Shown: positions 41,976-51,975 of the stretch, one piece after another
How the letters are laid out: every line of letters starts with the position of its first letter
Position numbering within the stretch: position 1 is the stretch's first letter
NCBI GenBank assembly: GCA_963699175.1
Contig: OY969418.1
Coordinates: 2,790,001 to 2,854,000, forward strand
DNA length: 64,000 nucleotides
Source: JACPYM01 sp963699175
Lineage (GTDB): Bacteria > Acidobacteriota > Blastocatellia > RBC074
Reading direction: 5' to 3'
Program-made: the position numbers and the translations under genes
Notes under the pieces: model-generated
Seen by the model: the letters and a program-made list of their open reading frames with translations, nothing else
The model's database searches: none
Told to the model about the DNA's origin: nothing

Positions 41976-43175
41976 TTAGGCAAGTATCGGTACGATTCCC
42001 GTTTGAATCGGCTGCCCGGCAATCTCGACTGTGCCCTCACCAACGTAGACATCAATCTCCGAGCGCAACCCGAAATCGCCGCGCAAATAGATGCCCGGCT
42101 CAATCGAAAAACACGTGCGCGGCATAATCATCCGGCTGTCCGGCGTTTCCAGGTTGTCAATGTTCGCGCCGTTGCCGTGGACTTCTTCACCAATCGAATG
42201 GCCGGTGCGATTCAGGAAGTTGTCGCCATAACCAGCGCGCACGATCACGTCGCGCGAAACATCATCTACCTCGGCACCGCGAAACGGCACGCCTGCTGCG
42301 ACCTTCTCGCGAATAAACTCGACCGCCGCGTCACGCGCTGCGCTCACAATGCGGAAGATGCGCTCGTATTCTGCCGGGATCGTCTCGCCAACGTAACCCG
42401 TCCAACTCAAATCGGCGTAGACCGCGCCCGGCTGCTTCAGCTTCGCCCAAACGTCGAGCAGCACGAAATCGCCGCGTTTGATCGGCGCGTGCATCGTGGC
42501 GTTCGGCAGGTAATGCGGCATCGCGCTGTTAGCGTTGACGGCCACAATCGGCGGCGCATCGCTGTGCATGCCCTCTTCGCCAAAGCGCCGCCACATGAAC
42601 TGCTGAATTGTGTATTCGGTGATAGGCTCATTTGCCCCAATGTAACGCGCGATCTCGGCAAATGCTTCCTGAATGATGCGGTAGACCTTCTCCGCCGCCT
42701 CGACGTGCGTAGCATGTTGCGCGGGTGTCCAGACGGCTTCAAAGACCTGCACCAAATCGGCGCTGGTGACGACTTCGACGCCGAAGCTGCGCACGAGTTC
42801 GATGGTGCCCGCGTCAACCCGTGCGATGTACGGAATCGCGTTGTCAGGCGAATACTGCATCGCCACGCGCCGCACGCCAGCCAAGGCTGTTTGCACTCCG
42901 GTGTGTAGCTCCTGCCAACGCAGATAGACAATCTTGCGTCCCGGCAATGCGTCGAGCTTGTCGTCTTCGATGCGATGAACGATCTTGGTCGGTTCACCAT
43001 TGGCGGGCACGAAATAGAACCAGCGCCGCGTGGCGTGCGCATTTGCGTCGAGCTTCAGAATGCGCCAAGCCAGCGGGTCGCTGTGGCGAAAATCGCAGAA
43101 GAGCCAGCCGTCAAGCCGGGCGTTGCGCAAGGCGGTTTGAATCTCGGTTACTCTGGTTGAATGAATTGATGACAT
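41976..43175 (-). CDS. M24-family Xaa-Pro-type metallopeptidase
   Basis: This 399-residue protein has a creatinase-like N-terminal half (WLFCDFRHSDPLAWRIL) and a pita-bread catalytic half with LLDVWAKLKQ and AVYADLSWTGYVG (metal Asp), RTGHSIGEEVHGNGANID (His), FSIEPGIYL (Glu) and RSEIDVYV (Glu). It should cleave Xaa-Pro bonds or act on a creatinase-like substrate. A prolidase-like enzyme upstream of a hydroxyproline-dehydratase-like gene suggests proline or collagen-peptide catabolism (inference). Confidence 0.85.
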   Translation of the reverse strand: MSSIHSTRVTEIQTALRNARLDGWLFCDFRHSDPLAWRILKLDANAHATRRWFYFVPANGEPTKIVHRIEDDKLDALPGRKIVYLRWQELHTGVQTALAGVRRVAMQYSPDNAIPYIARVDAGTIELVRSFGVEVVTSADLVQVFEAVWTPAQHATHVEAAEKVYRIIQEAFAEIARYIGANEPITEYTIQQFMWRRFGEEGMHSDAPPIVAVNANSAMPHYLPNATMHAPIKRGDFVLLDVWAKLKQPGAVYADLSWTGYVGETIPAEYERIFRIVSAARDAAVEFIREKVAAGVPFRGAEVDDVSRDVIVRAGYGDNFLNRTGHSIGEEVHGNGANIDNLETPDSRMIMPRTCFSIEPGIYLRGDFGLRSEIDVYVGEGTVEIAGQPIQTGIVPILA

Positions 43176-43239
43176 AAAGATCCATTGTTAATGAATGGAT
43201 TGGGCACCGATTGAATTAATAGGCGAACTCGGATGGCCA

Positions 43240-43319
43240 GGAGTTTAGAGTACAAGCTTTAGCTTGCCAGTGGAGCGCGCACAATCTACTGGCAAGCTAA
43301 AGCTTGTACTCTAAACTCC
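43240..43319. repeat. Long palindrome, family B copy 2 (32-bp perfect stem)
   Basis: The arms 43240-43271 and 43288-43319 are perfect reverse complements around a 16-base loop. The outer GTTTAGAGTACAAGCTTTAG end matches copy 1 at 32214 with one change. Confidence 0.9.
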
Positions 43320-43356
43320 CGCCCTGAATGTTTCTGCGTCGCTCAAAATTGCTCAA

Positions 43357-44460
43357 CTACTTGATCGAAATCACCGGCTCACCCAACACGGCCAGCCGTG
43401 GCTCAATGCCCAAACCTGGTTGCGTCGAAGCGGCCAGCCGTCCGTGTTGCCGTTGCGGCGCACCGTCAGCAATGCTCACCGTAACGTAGCTGTTGAAATC
43501 GGTGGCCGAAAAGAGCATCTCCGGCGGTGTGCTGTGCGCCAGATGCGCAATCGCCGCTGTGACGATGTCGCCGCCCCAAGTGTCTTCAATCGTCATGGCA
43601 ATACCTAAGCCTACACACAGATCACGAATCTGGCGCGCTTTGGTCAGGCCGCCGACTTTGGAAATCTTCAGATTGATAACGTCCATCGCTTGATCGGCAA
43701 AACCGCGCACGACCATGTGCAAATCATCAATCACTTCATCGAGCACAAATGGCCGCGCCGTCTTGCGGCGCACTGCCAAACACTCTTCGTAGCTGAAACA
43801 CGGCTGTTCGATGTAAACATCCACCTCGCGCACGGCATCAACGATACGCAGCGCCTGATGCTGCGTCCAACCAGTGTTGGCATCGGCGATCAGCACGTCA
43901 CCCGATTGCAAGACAGCCGCGACGGCGCGAATGCGCGCGATGTCGGTTTCGGGCACGCCACCGACTTTGAGCTGAAATTTCGTGTAGCCTTCGGCGCGGT
44001 ATTTGGCCACGCTTTCCGCCATTCGTTCCGGCGTATCTTGCGAAATCGCGCGGTAGAGTGCGAAGTCTGCGCCATACCGTCCGCCTAACAATGTGGCGAT
44101 GCTCTTGCCACTGGCTTTGCCCAGAATATCCCAACATGCGACATCGAGTGCGGCTTTGACGTAGGGATGCCCCCGCAACGCTCGATCCATCAAATGATTG
44201 AGCGGTCCGAGCGCTATCGGATTCTGTCCGATCAAATGCGGCGCAAGCTCGGCGATGCCCGTGCGCGCGCCCGCTGCGTAGGCAGGCAAATAAGCCGGAC
44301 CCAGCGGGCAAACTTCGCCGTAGCCCGTAATGCCCGCGTCGGTTTCGATTGCAACCACGGTCGAATCAAAAACGGCGACGCTCTTGCCACCCGACCATTT
44401 GTAGCTGCCTTCGTGCAAGGGCAGTTCGACGCGATAGGCTTTAATGCTGGTTATCTTCAT
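43357..44460 (-). CDS. Enolase-superfamily dehydratase, probably cis-3-hydroxyproline-type
   Basis: This 367-residue mandelate-racemase/muconate-lactonising-enzyme fold protein has the N-terminal capping domain (SIKAYRVELPLHEGSYKWSG). The barrel residues include KFQLKVGG (Lys), LIADANTGWT (Asp), VYIEQPC (Glu), VLDEVID (Glu) and NLKISKVGG (Lys). The SYKWSGG and EQPC features fit the cis-3-hydroxy-L-proline dehydratase group; another acid-sugar dehydratase is possible. It starts 19 bases after the lactonase gene and is probably in its operon. Confidence 0.75.
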   Translation of the reverse strand: MKITSIKAYRVELPLHEGSYKWSGGKSVAVFDSTVVAIETDAGITGYGEVCPLGPAYLPAYAAGARTGIAELAPHLIGQNPIALGPLNHLMDRALRGHPYVKAALDVACWDILGKASGKSIATLLGGRYGADFALYRAISQDTPERMAESVAKYRAEGYTKFQLKVGGVPETDIARIRAVAAVLQSGDVLIADANTGWTQHQALRIVDAVREVDVYIEQPCFSYEECLAVRRKTARPFVLDEVIDDLHMVVRGFADQAMDVINLKISKVGGLTKARQIRDLCVGLGIAMTIEDTWGGDIVTAAIAHLAHSTPPEMLFSATDFNSYVTVSIADGAPQRQHGRLAASTQPGLGIEPRLAVLGEPVISIK

Positions 44461-44479
44461 AGAAGTGCGATACCAGTGA

Positions 44480-45637
44480 CTAAAATGCCGGAATGAATTT
44501 CACGCAGACCGGCGCGCCGATTTCCAATTGCTGGCCAGTAAATTTCAGCTTGCCGTTCTGCGCATCAATGCGGAAGACGGCCACGTTGTCGCTTCTTTCA
44601 TTGCCCACGAGCATAAATTGCCCCGTTGGATCAATGCCGAAATTGCGTGGCCATTTGCCTTGCACTGGCTCGTGCCCAATCAGCGTGAGCTTGCCCGTCG
44701 CTCCGTCAATCGCATAGATCACGATGCTGTCATGTCCGCGATTCGAGCCGTAGAGGAATTTGCCCGACGGATGCACGTGGAGGTCGGCGCAGTAGCTCGT
44801 GCCGCTGAAACCTTCGGGCAGTGCCGAAATAGCCTGCAACTCAGTCAGCGCGCCTTTGGCTTTATCGTACGTAAAAGCCGTCACAGTCGAATCGAGTTCG
44901 TTGATGACATAAGCGAATTTGCCGTTGGGATGAAAGTCGAAATGGCGCGGCCCCGAAGCTGGCTTGGTTTGTGCAAAGCCATTAGCAATGAATTTGCCCT
45001 TGGTCGCGTCAAGCTGGTAGATCATCACTTTGTCCAAACCTAGATCAGGCGCGAAAGCGTAGCGCCCCGCGGCATCGAGCATAATGCAATGCGCGTGTGG
45101 CTCACCCTGGCGTCGGGGATCACCACCTTTGCCGGTGTGCTGCGCGACATCGCTCGCCTCGCCCAGACTGCCGTCAGCCTTCACCGGATAAATCACTACG
45201 TTGCCGCCGCCATAATTGGCGAGCAAGACAAACTTACCAGACTGATGCACCGAAACGTAGCACGGGCTGCCAGGCGAGTTTTGTTGATTAAGCTGTTTGA
45301 GCGCGCCGGTCTTTTGGTCAATCGCAAAGGCCGTGATGCCGCCGCCCTTCTTGCCGTTAAATTCGTTGACTTCGTTGACCGCATAGAGGAACTTGCGCCT
45401 CGGGTCAATCGCCAAAAACGAAGGGTTGCTCTTGAGCGTCGCCACACTCGCTTGCGTCAGCGCGCCGGTGGCAAGATTCATCCGGTAAACGTAGAGGCCT
45501 TCGCTTTTGCCGCGTGTGTAAGTGCCGATGTAAACCAACATTTCTTTGTCCGCCCAGCGTAGGGGCAATGAGGCGCTCAGGGCGCTCAATCCTGCTGTCT
45601 TGATAAATTCACGTCGCGTAGTCTGTGGTTGTTTCAT
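44480..45637 (-). CDS. Tat-exported lactonase (6-phosphogluconolactonase-like propeller)
   Basis: This 385-residue protein begins with a twin-arginine signal (TRREFIKTAGLSALSASLP). The rest is a seven-bladed lactonase propeller: MLVYIGTYTRGKSEGLYVY, FLAIDPRRKFLYAVNEV, GEPHAHCIMLDAAGRYAFA, RHFDFHPNGKFAYVINEL and WPRNFGIDPTGQFMLVGNE. The family hydrolyses sugar lactones; export argues against a pentose-phosphate role. The ATG follows GAGGAAAC. It is followed closely by the dehydratase gene. Confidence 0.8.
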   Translation of the reverse strand: MKQPQTTRREFIKTAGLSALSASLPLRWADKEMLVYIGTYTRGKSEGLYVYRMNLATGALTQASVATLKSNPSFLAIDPRRKFLYAVNEVNEFNGKKGGGITAFAIDQKTGALKQLNQQNSPGSPCYVSVHQSGKFVLLANYGGGNVVIYPVKADGSLGEASDVAQHTGKGGDPRRQGEPHAHCIMLDAAGRYAFAPDLGLDKVMIYQLDATKGKFIANGFAQTKPASGPRHFDFHPNGKFAYVINELDSTVTAFTYDKAKGALTELQAISALPEGFSGTSYCADLHVHPSGKFLYGSNRGHDSIVIYAIDGATGKLTLIGHEPVQGKWPRNFGIDPTGQFMLVGNERSDNVAVFRIDAQNGKLKFTGQQLEIGAPVCVKFIPAF

Positions 45638-45672
45638 GGATTGTTTCCTCGGTTATTCGCCGGACGAGCCGG

Positions 45673-48600
45673 TCATTTCACGTTGATCCTCACACTATTT
45701 GCCGTCTTGTCGCCGAAGCTCAACAGAACTTCAACTTCACCGCGCCCGGCCAGATTGCGGGGCAAGCGCAGATTGACTTGGTCGAGACCGATCAGGCTGC
45801 CCTGTGCCCCGGCATAAAGAATTTCCGCCCCAAGGCCGCCGATTAAAGCGACGGGAGTGCTGGTTGGCGAGAGCGCAAAATTACGGAAGCCCGTGCCGAA
45901 AAGCAAGAGGAAGACCTGTTCCGCCGCATTACTCAACTCAATCGGCACTGCAACCAATCGGCTCTGCATCGGGTCGAAGCGCGTGACTGGCTCGAAGACT
46001 TGCGTCCCGTCAGCCTTGATGCGCAGTACAACGGCGGCGGCCAGACCGTGCCCGCTGGCGTCGGCGCTGAAGAGTCCCGGCGCAACCGTGGCGATTTGTA
46101 CGGTGCCGGTGCTCTCCGGGAAAGAGGTGTTGAAGGGCGAGTAGACACGGATGCGCGCAGCGCCCGGCGCAACGCCAGCCGGCACGGCGAGGTTGATCTG
46201 CCCCGGCGAGACAAAGAAGAGCGGGCAGATATGCAGCTTTCCCGTCACGTCGGTCAGTTGCACTTCGGTGTTGGCCAGCACTGTAGGCAGCGGCAGGGCG
46301 CGCGCCGTTTCTGTCTGACTGCTTAGTCCGATGCCGAAGACTGCCGCAATCGAAGCGGGCGCGATGGCGGTGTTGCTGAAACTGGCGGCGGAAACCGCTA
46401 CGGCACCGCGCACGGCTGTGAAATCACCGCGCGCGTCGCCCGTCAGGTTGTTGAAGCTTTGCGTGGGCGGCGTGAAAGTGTGCGCGTCACTTTCGGGCGT
46501 CACTGTGTAGTTGGCCCTAGCAGTCAGCCCGCCGAATTCGTAATTGCCGCCGACATCGGTCTGCACGCTGGTCGTGCGCGGGCCGCCCAGCTTTATTGTG
46601 ACGTTGGCTATGCCGCGTGGCAGGACCGGCTCCCTTACATAGCCAAAAATCGCCGGTGCCGTTACGCCACAGGTGTTGGCGTAAAGCCGGGCGATGAAGC
46701 CGAAGGTGTCGAGCGTGACGAAGCCCGCATTGCCGCTGCCATCGAAGACGCCTGTGCTGGCCTTGAATATCCCGATGGCCGCGTCGCCGAGTTCAAGGCT
46801 GCGTGTGAAGCGGCCCGTGCCGTCACCCGGCAACAACCACAATTTGTCATCAGCGGCCAGCAAGAGGTCGGGGCGCGCGTCGTTGTTGAAATCCCGCACC
46901 AACAGGCGGCGCTGCCCCAGCGGCGCGGGCGTTAAAACGTTGAAGCTCTGCCCGGTGAAGATCAGCGGCGCACCGAAATTGCCACTCAGATTACCGGGCA
47001 GTACGGCGGCGCGGCTCTTCAAACCCTGCTCAGTATTCACCTGTAAGAGCGCGATCAAATCCGGTGCCCTGTCGCCGTTGACGTCCGCCACGGTGGCGAA
47101 GTCTAGCAACCCGGGCAAGGCCTGAGAGACTTGGCGCGGGAAGCCACCACCACCTCCCAGGTAGACACGCAGCGTGGGGTTTTGAGATTCAAGTTGGCTG
47201 CTGCCTGTCACTAAGTCGGATAAACCGTCGCCGTTGACGTCCGCCACGTCCAGCACGAAGCGGTTACTCAGTGGTAAGCGCACCGCCGGGGCAAAGCCCC
47301 CCGCGCCGCTGTTGAGCAAGATCAGTGCGCCACCACCATCCACGCCGATCAACTCCGGCAGGTGATCACTGTTGAGGTTGGCCGCAAAGTAGCCGACCGG
47401 CGCGCCCGCTTCGTTGAGCGGCACGGCCCGAATCGTCTTCGGGCTGGCGAAACTGCCGTTGCCGTTATTCAGGAAAAGTTGCGCGAACGCGCCGGGCACA
47501 TGGGCGGTCAGAAAATCAGCCTTGCCGTCGTCGTTAAAATCGGCGGTCAAGGAGAAGTTCTGCAGTTCAGCCGCTGAGAAATTGAGCGGCGCCGAGTAGC
47601 TCGGTCGCCCGTTGGCCGCGCCGTACAGCACTTGGGCGGAATGATTGATGCCGTCGTAACCGATCAAGAGCAGGTCATCGAGGCTATCGCCGTTGAAGTC
47701 GGCGCTGTCAACCGTCTGCCAGGGCGCGGGGCCGCTATAAAACCTGGTTCTGAAATTCGGCGTCGCGCAGGCATTGACGCCTTGATAAATCACCGAGCGC
47801 GCTTGTTCTGCGGCTCTACCGACCATCAGGAAGCCACTACGCGGCTTGGTTGTATCGCTGACGAAGAAGCCGACCGTCCCATTGCCCACGCCATCTATGC
47901 CGTTGACAGCAATCCAGGTGTCGCTCCGCTGCACACTCCACCGGCAGCGTGGCGGCGCGGTAACGGTCAGCGTGCCGCCGCCCCCGCTCGCACCAAAACT
48001 GTGGGTGGCGGGCGTGACCGAATACGTACAAGTCGTCGCGGTGAAATTGACCGTCTGATCAGTAGTCAATGCTTCAAAGGTGCGGAACGGCGGTTCGAAC
48101 GAGTAGCCCTCGTCTTCGGGATTAACCGTGTAGCCAGCGCCGCGCGGCAATTCAGTGAATTGATAAAACCCACTGCCGTCGGTGCGTGTAGTGCGCGGAT
48201 TCAGCGCGCCCAACCGCACCGGGATGTCTGCGAGGCCATTGCCCGCGGTGTCCGTGACTTGCCCCCGGATTGAAGGCAAATTAGAGATTGTGGTAGTGGC
48301 CGTGGCGCTAAAGCTAACTCCGCCTTCATTGCTGGTCACGCGCGCCGTATTGATCAACGTGCCGGTCGCCGTCGGCGTCAACACCAGTGTGACTTTGGCC
48401 GTCGCACCCACGGCCAGGCTGCCTAGATTGCACACGACCGTGCCCGCGTTGTTCGCGCAAGTCCCCTGGCTGGGCGTGGCGGAAACAAAAGTCGTGTTGG
48501 CAGGCAAAGGGTCGGTCACGGTCACGCCGCTGGAGAGCGGCCCGCGGTTGATGACGCTGATCGTGTAGCTCAGCGGTTGATTGACCAGTGCCGGGTTGCT

Positions 48601-51600
48601 GGCGGCAACCTTGGTGATCTCCAGTTCGGAATTGCCGCTCAGCTTGGCCAGAAAAGCATCATTGTTGCCGCGAAAAGCGGCTTGCAGCGGATTCAATGTC
48701 GGCAGGTTTTGTGAATTGGTGGTGCCGGCGATGTAGACCTGCCCCAATTTATCTACGGCGATGGCATTGGCCCGTTCGTCGCCACTGCCACCGAAATAGG
48801 TTGAGTGGAGTAGCGCCGAGCCGTTGGCGTTGAGCGCGGCGACAAAAGCATCGTTGCGCCCGCCCGATTGCGCTTGCACGGCTTCGCGCACCGGGAAATT
48901 GGTGGAGTCCGTCAAGCCGGTCACGTGAGCGTTGCCAGCGTTATCCAACGCCACACTAAAGCCCTGCTCGTCGCGCGCGCCACCCAGCCAGGTCGAATAT
49001 TCCAACGCCGCACCCGCCGGATTCAACTGCGCGATGAAAGCATCCGCCGCGCCGCCAATGGCCGCTTGCAGCGGGTTAACAGTAGGGAAATTGGCGGAAC
49101 TGGTCGTCCCCGTGATGACGACCTGGCGCGTCTGGCTGAGCGCCACACCAAAGCCGAAGTCATCGGCAGCGCCACCCAAATAACTGCTATAAACCAACGC
49201 CGTGCCCTGCGGGTTGAGCTTGGCGATGAAAGCGTCCGAGCCACCGCCATTGACCGTTTGCAGCGCGCTGGCCAGCGGGAAATTGCGCGAAGAGGTCGAG
49301 CCGACAACGTAGGCATTGCCGTCCTGATCTACGGCAATGCCGCGCGCGTCATCCGGCTCCGCGCCGCCCAGATAGGTCAGCCAGGCGAGCGCCGTCCCGT
49401 TTGCGTTGAGCTTGGCCGCGAAGCCATCGCCGCGCGCTGTCACTCCAAGAAACATATTGCTCGGGTTGGTCGGCTCGACCAGGATCGTGTTGACAATCGA
49501 ATTGTTCAGCCCGCTGTTGGCCGCGCTCCAACTCAAACCGCCATCGGTGCTTTTGTAGACGCCGTCGCGCGCCGTCACGGCATAAAGCGTGGTTGGCGCA
49601 GTCGGATCAATCGCCAAGGCCCGTACCAGGGCGGCTATAGTTTGCCCGGTGGGAATGAGGCCGTTGTTGTGTGCCACCCAGGTCGCGCCGCCGTCTGTGC
49701 TCTTGAAGACGCCGCTGGCCCCGGCATAGAGCCTTTGCGGATTGGTCGGATCGAACGCGAGCGCGCGCACTGGTAGCGCTCCGCCAAACCCGTTGTTGCT
49801 GACCGTCCAGCTTCCGGCGGCATTGCTGCTGATGAATACGCCCTGCTCGGTTGCGGCATAAATTGTCGAGCTATTGGTGGGATGTAGCAGCAGGCGATTG
49901 ACGCGCGGCACTGGAAAACCCGGCATCACGCGCAAACCGTTATTGACCGGCGTCCAGTTTCCAGCACCGTTCGAGCTTTTATACACGCCGTTGTTCGTGC
50001 CGAGGTAGAGCGTGTTGGGCGACGCCGGATCAATCAGGATGGCCAAACCGCTAAAGACCCCATCCAACCCGGTATTTTTCAACTCCCAGCTTTGGCCGCC
50101 ATTGACGCTCTTGAACACGAACCCAAACTGCGTCACGGCATAAACAATGTTCGGGTTGGAAGGGTCAACTGCCAGCGCCGCCACTAAGCTCAAATTAGGT
50201 GTTCTGTTGGTTGCCGCGTAAACCCAGTTGAGGCCCCCATCGGTGCTTTTGAAAACGCCGTCCTGCGTCGCGGCATACATCACGCTCGTATTGTTCGGCG
50301 CGAAAACCAAGTCGTTGATGACGGGACTGTTCAACCCCTTGCCGTTACGACTCCAAGCGCCAGCGCGGTTGAAGCTCTTGTAGACCGCGTGCCCGCCGAA
50401 AGTATTCTGCACTCCGTTAGCGGGCAACGTGAACGACTCCGTCACACCGGCGACGTAAGCGTTCCCCGTAGCATCGAGTGCGATGCCACGCGCAATCTCG
50501 GTATTCTCTCCGCCGAGCAAAGTCGAATAGAGCAGCGCCGTGCCGTTGGCGTTCAACTTGGTCACAAAAGCATCTGCATCGCCCTTTCGTTCCGCTTGCA
50601 AAGCGCCCGGCGTGAGCGGGAAATTGCTGCTGAAGGTGTAGCCCGCCACGTGCACCTGCCCGCTCGCGTCCACCGCCAAGCTCGTGCCCGCGTCTTCCCT
50701 GTCGCCACCCAAATAAGTGGCGTAAACGAGCGCCGACCCGCTGGGGTTGAGTTTGAGCACAAAGGCATCGCCAAACTCGTCGCCACCCAGCGTCTGCAAC
50801 GAGCCGGTATTAGGGAAATCGGGCGAAGTAGTCTGCCCGGCCAGATAGGTATTACCGTCACTATCTACCGCCACGTCCAGCCCTGAGTCAAACCTGGTTC
50901 CGCCCACATAACTGGCGTAAAGCAAGACCGGATCAATTACCAGCGGCCGTGCGCGGTCATAAGCGCCAACTGCAAATCCAATCCCACGTTTGCCACGTCG
51001 CACGTAGCGGCCACGCACGACGCGTCGTTGGCCGTTTATCTCTTGATAAAGCTCTGGCGCGCGCTGGCGCACCTCACCAGCGCGCGTGTGCAAGATCAAC
51101 TCGCCATTCGCAGCAATGCGCATGGCCTGTGCGCCAGCAAAGGTCAGGCAGATTTGGCCCGGGTCAGCGCCGGGCGCGACTACAAAGTCGAATTCGAGCT
51201 GTTGCTGATTGCCGTAGTAGAGCAGGTCTATGCCGGGATAGATGCTGGAGTATTTAACGCCGCCGTAACTGCTGACTCCCGCCCGCCACCGCCGGGGATC
51301 ATTGCCGATGAAATAGTTGCTCTTGCCCGGCAGCTCATTTACGCCTGCGATGTGCGCTGCAGGCCGAGCGCCGACCAGCTTCATTCGGAGTGTGGCTGCT
51401 GGCGTCTGCTTCCCAGGTGAGAGGGCCAGCACTGCCTCACGGTCGGTCAAAAAGAGCGCGAAGCCGTTGCTGCGCGCGCGAAACCTGACTTGCGAATCGG
51501 TCTGTCCTTGATTTACTTCAAAGCGCAACGGCAACTCGCCGTAACTTCGCACGACACGCGTCCGCACAGCGGGCGACAAGTTCCGCGCTGCCTCCGCCGC

Positions 51601-51717
51601 CAAAGCCTTTGCAGAAACAGCCTTGCTCAGGCCGCGATAATCTGCCCAATGGCCGAGTAGCGTTGCGCCGCTCAAACCCACTAATAACAGTAATGAAATA
51701 ACGCCATATCTTTTCAA
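45673..51717 (-). CDS. Giant secreted SBBP/BNR/VCBS repeat protein with C-terminal TIGR03437-like module
   Basis: This 2014-residue protein has these domains in order: signal peptide (KRYGVISLLLLVGLSGATLL); an N-terminal domain (LRFEVNQGQTDSQVRFRARS) common before SBBP repeats; SBBP propeller repeats (GNTYLAGQTTSPDFPNTGSL); BNR blades (VFKSTDGGLNWVYAA); more SBBP repeats; a DUF11 domain (LEITKVAASNPALVNQPLSY); carboxypeptidase-regulatory and BACON-like domains; FG-GAP/VCBS repeats (DVNGDGLSDLVTG); another regulatory domain; and a C-terminal Solibacter-type module (FFVSPGQINLAVPAG). The TTG at 51717 is preferred to a start 29 codons upstream because it has GGGAGAAG before it and gives a clean signal peptide. 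A surface or secreted binding role is likely. Confidence 0.8.
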   Translation of the reverse strand: MKRYGVISLLLLVGLSGATLLGHWADYRGLSKAVSAKALAAEAARNLSPAVRTRVVRSYGELPLRFEVNQGQTDSQVRFRARSNGFALFLTDREAVLALSPGKQTPAATLRMKLVGARPAAHIAGVNELPGKSNYFIGNDPRRWRAGVSSYGGVKYSSIYPGIDLLYYGNQQQLEFDFVVAPGADPGQICLTFAGAQAMRIAANGELILHTRAGEVRQRAPELYQEINGQRRVVRGRYVRRGKRGIGFAVGAYDRARPLVIDPVLLYASYVGGTRFDSGLDVAVDSDGNTYLAGQTTSPDFPNTGSLQTLGGDEFGDAFVLKLNPSGSALVYATYLGGDREDAGTSLAVDASGQVHVAGYTFSSNFPLTPGALQAERKGDADAFVTKLNANGTALLYSTLLGGENTEIARGIALDATGNAYVAGVTESFTLPANGVQNTFGGHAVYKSFNRAGAWSRNGKGLNSPVINDLVFAPNNTSVMYAATQDGVFKSTDGGLNWVYAATNRTPNLSLVAALAVDPSNPNIVYAVTQFGFVFKSVNGGQSWELKNTGLDGVFSGLAILIDPASPNTLYLGTNNGVYKSSNGAGNWTPVNNGLRVMPGFPVPRVNRLLLHPTNSSTIYAATEQGVFISSNAAGSWTVSNNGFGGALPVRALAFDPTNPQRLYAGASGVFKSTDGGATWVAHNNGLIPTGQTIAALVRALAIDPTAPTTLYAVTARDGVYKSTDGGLSWSAANSGLNNSIVNTILVEPTNPSNMFLGVTARGDGFAAKLNANGTALAWLTYLGGAEPDDARGIAVDQDGNAYVVGSTSSRNFPLASALQTVNGGGSDAFIAKLNPQGTALVYSSYLGGAADDFGFGVALSQTRQVVITGTTSSANFPTVNPLQAAIGGAADAFIAQLNPAGAALEYSTWLGGARDEQGFSVALDNAGNAHVTGLTDSTNFPVREAVQAQSGGRNDAFVAALNANGSALLHSTYFGGSGDERANAIAVDKLGQVYIAGTTNSQNLPTLNPLQAAFRGNNDAFLAKLSGNSELEITKVAASNPALVNQPLSYTISVINRGPLSSGVTVTDPLPANTTFVSATPSQGTCANNAGTVVCNLGSLAVGATAKVTLVLTPTATGTLINTARVTSNEGGVSFSATATTTISNLPSIRGQVTDTAGNGLADIPVRLGALNPRTTRTDGSGFYQFTELPRGAGYTVNPEDEGYSFEPPFRTFEALTTDQTVNFTATTCTYSVTPATHSFGASGGGGTLTVTAPPRCRWSVQRSDTWIAVNGIDGVGNGTVGFFVSDTTKPRSGFLMVGRAAEQARSVIYQGVNACATPNFRTRFYSGPAPWQTVDSADFNGDSLDDLLLIGYDGINHSAQVLYGAANGRPSYSAPLNFSAAELQNFSLTADFNDDGKADFLTAHVPGAFAQLFLNNGNGSFASPKTIRAVPLNEAGAPVGYFAANLNSDHLPELIGVDGGGALILLNSGAGGFAPAVRLPLSNRFVLDVADVNGDGLSDLVTGSSQLESQNPTLRVYLGGGGGFPRQVSQALPGLLDFATVADVNGDRAPDLIALLQVNTEQGLKSRAAVLPGNLSGNFGAPLIFTGQSFNVLTPAPLGQRRLLVRDFNNDARPDLLLAADDKLWLLPGDGTGRFTRSLELGDAAIGIFKASTGVFDGSGNAGFVTLDTFGFIARLYANTCGVTAPAIFGYVREPVLPRGIANVTIKLGGPRTTSVQTDVGGNYEFGGLTARANYTVTPESDAHTFTPPTQSFNNLTGDARGDFTAVRGAVAVSAASFSNTAIAPASIAAVFGIGLSSQTETARALPLPTVLANTEVQLTDVTGKLHICPLFFVSPGQINLAVPAGVAPGAARIRVYSPFNTSFPESTGTVQIATVAPGLFSADASGHGLAAAVVLRIKADGTQVFEPVTRFDPMQSRLVAVPIELSNAAEQVFLLLFGTGFRNFALSPTSTPVALIGGLGAEILYAGAQGSLIGLDQVNLRLPRNLAGRGEVEVLLSFGDKTANSVRINVK

Positions 51718-51975
51718 GCTTACTTCTCCCGACCTCCGCCAGTGTACCGCGGCTGAGCAAACCAACTCTGTTACCCAATGTTGGTCACTGAGTGTGCTAG
51801 CCACCTTTCAAATGGAAATATACAAGTTAGAAAACTGCCAAGGAGCTGTTTTACAAAAAATCTTCTGATATATGTGTAGTGCAGAGGAAATTAGCTAGAC
51901 AGTCTTCACCTGTCAAGCGGCCTTGCGGCCTGCGACGTGCGTCAAGACGTAAGCGGCTAAAGCCCACACAAAGCT

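Noticed and set aside
42003..42908. Plus-strand frame of 301 codons opposite the M24 peptidase
   Set aside because: The minus-strand peptidase has all metal ligands; this frame has no recognisable motif.
48868..49776. Plus-strand frame of 302 codons inside the 51717-45673 gene
   Set aside because: It is the antisense shadow of SBBP repeats, with Arg/Ala/His-rich composition and no start signal.
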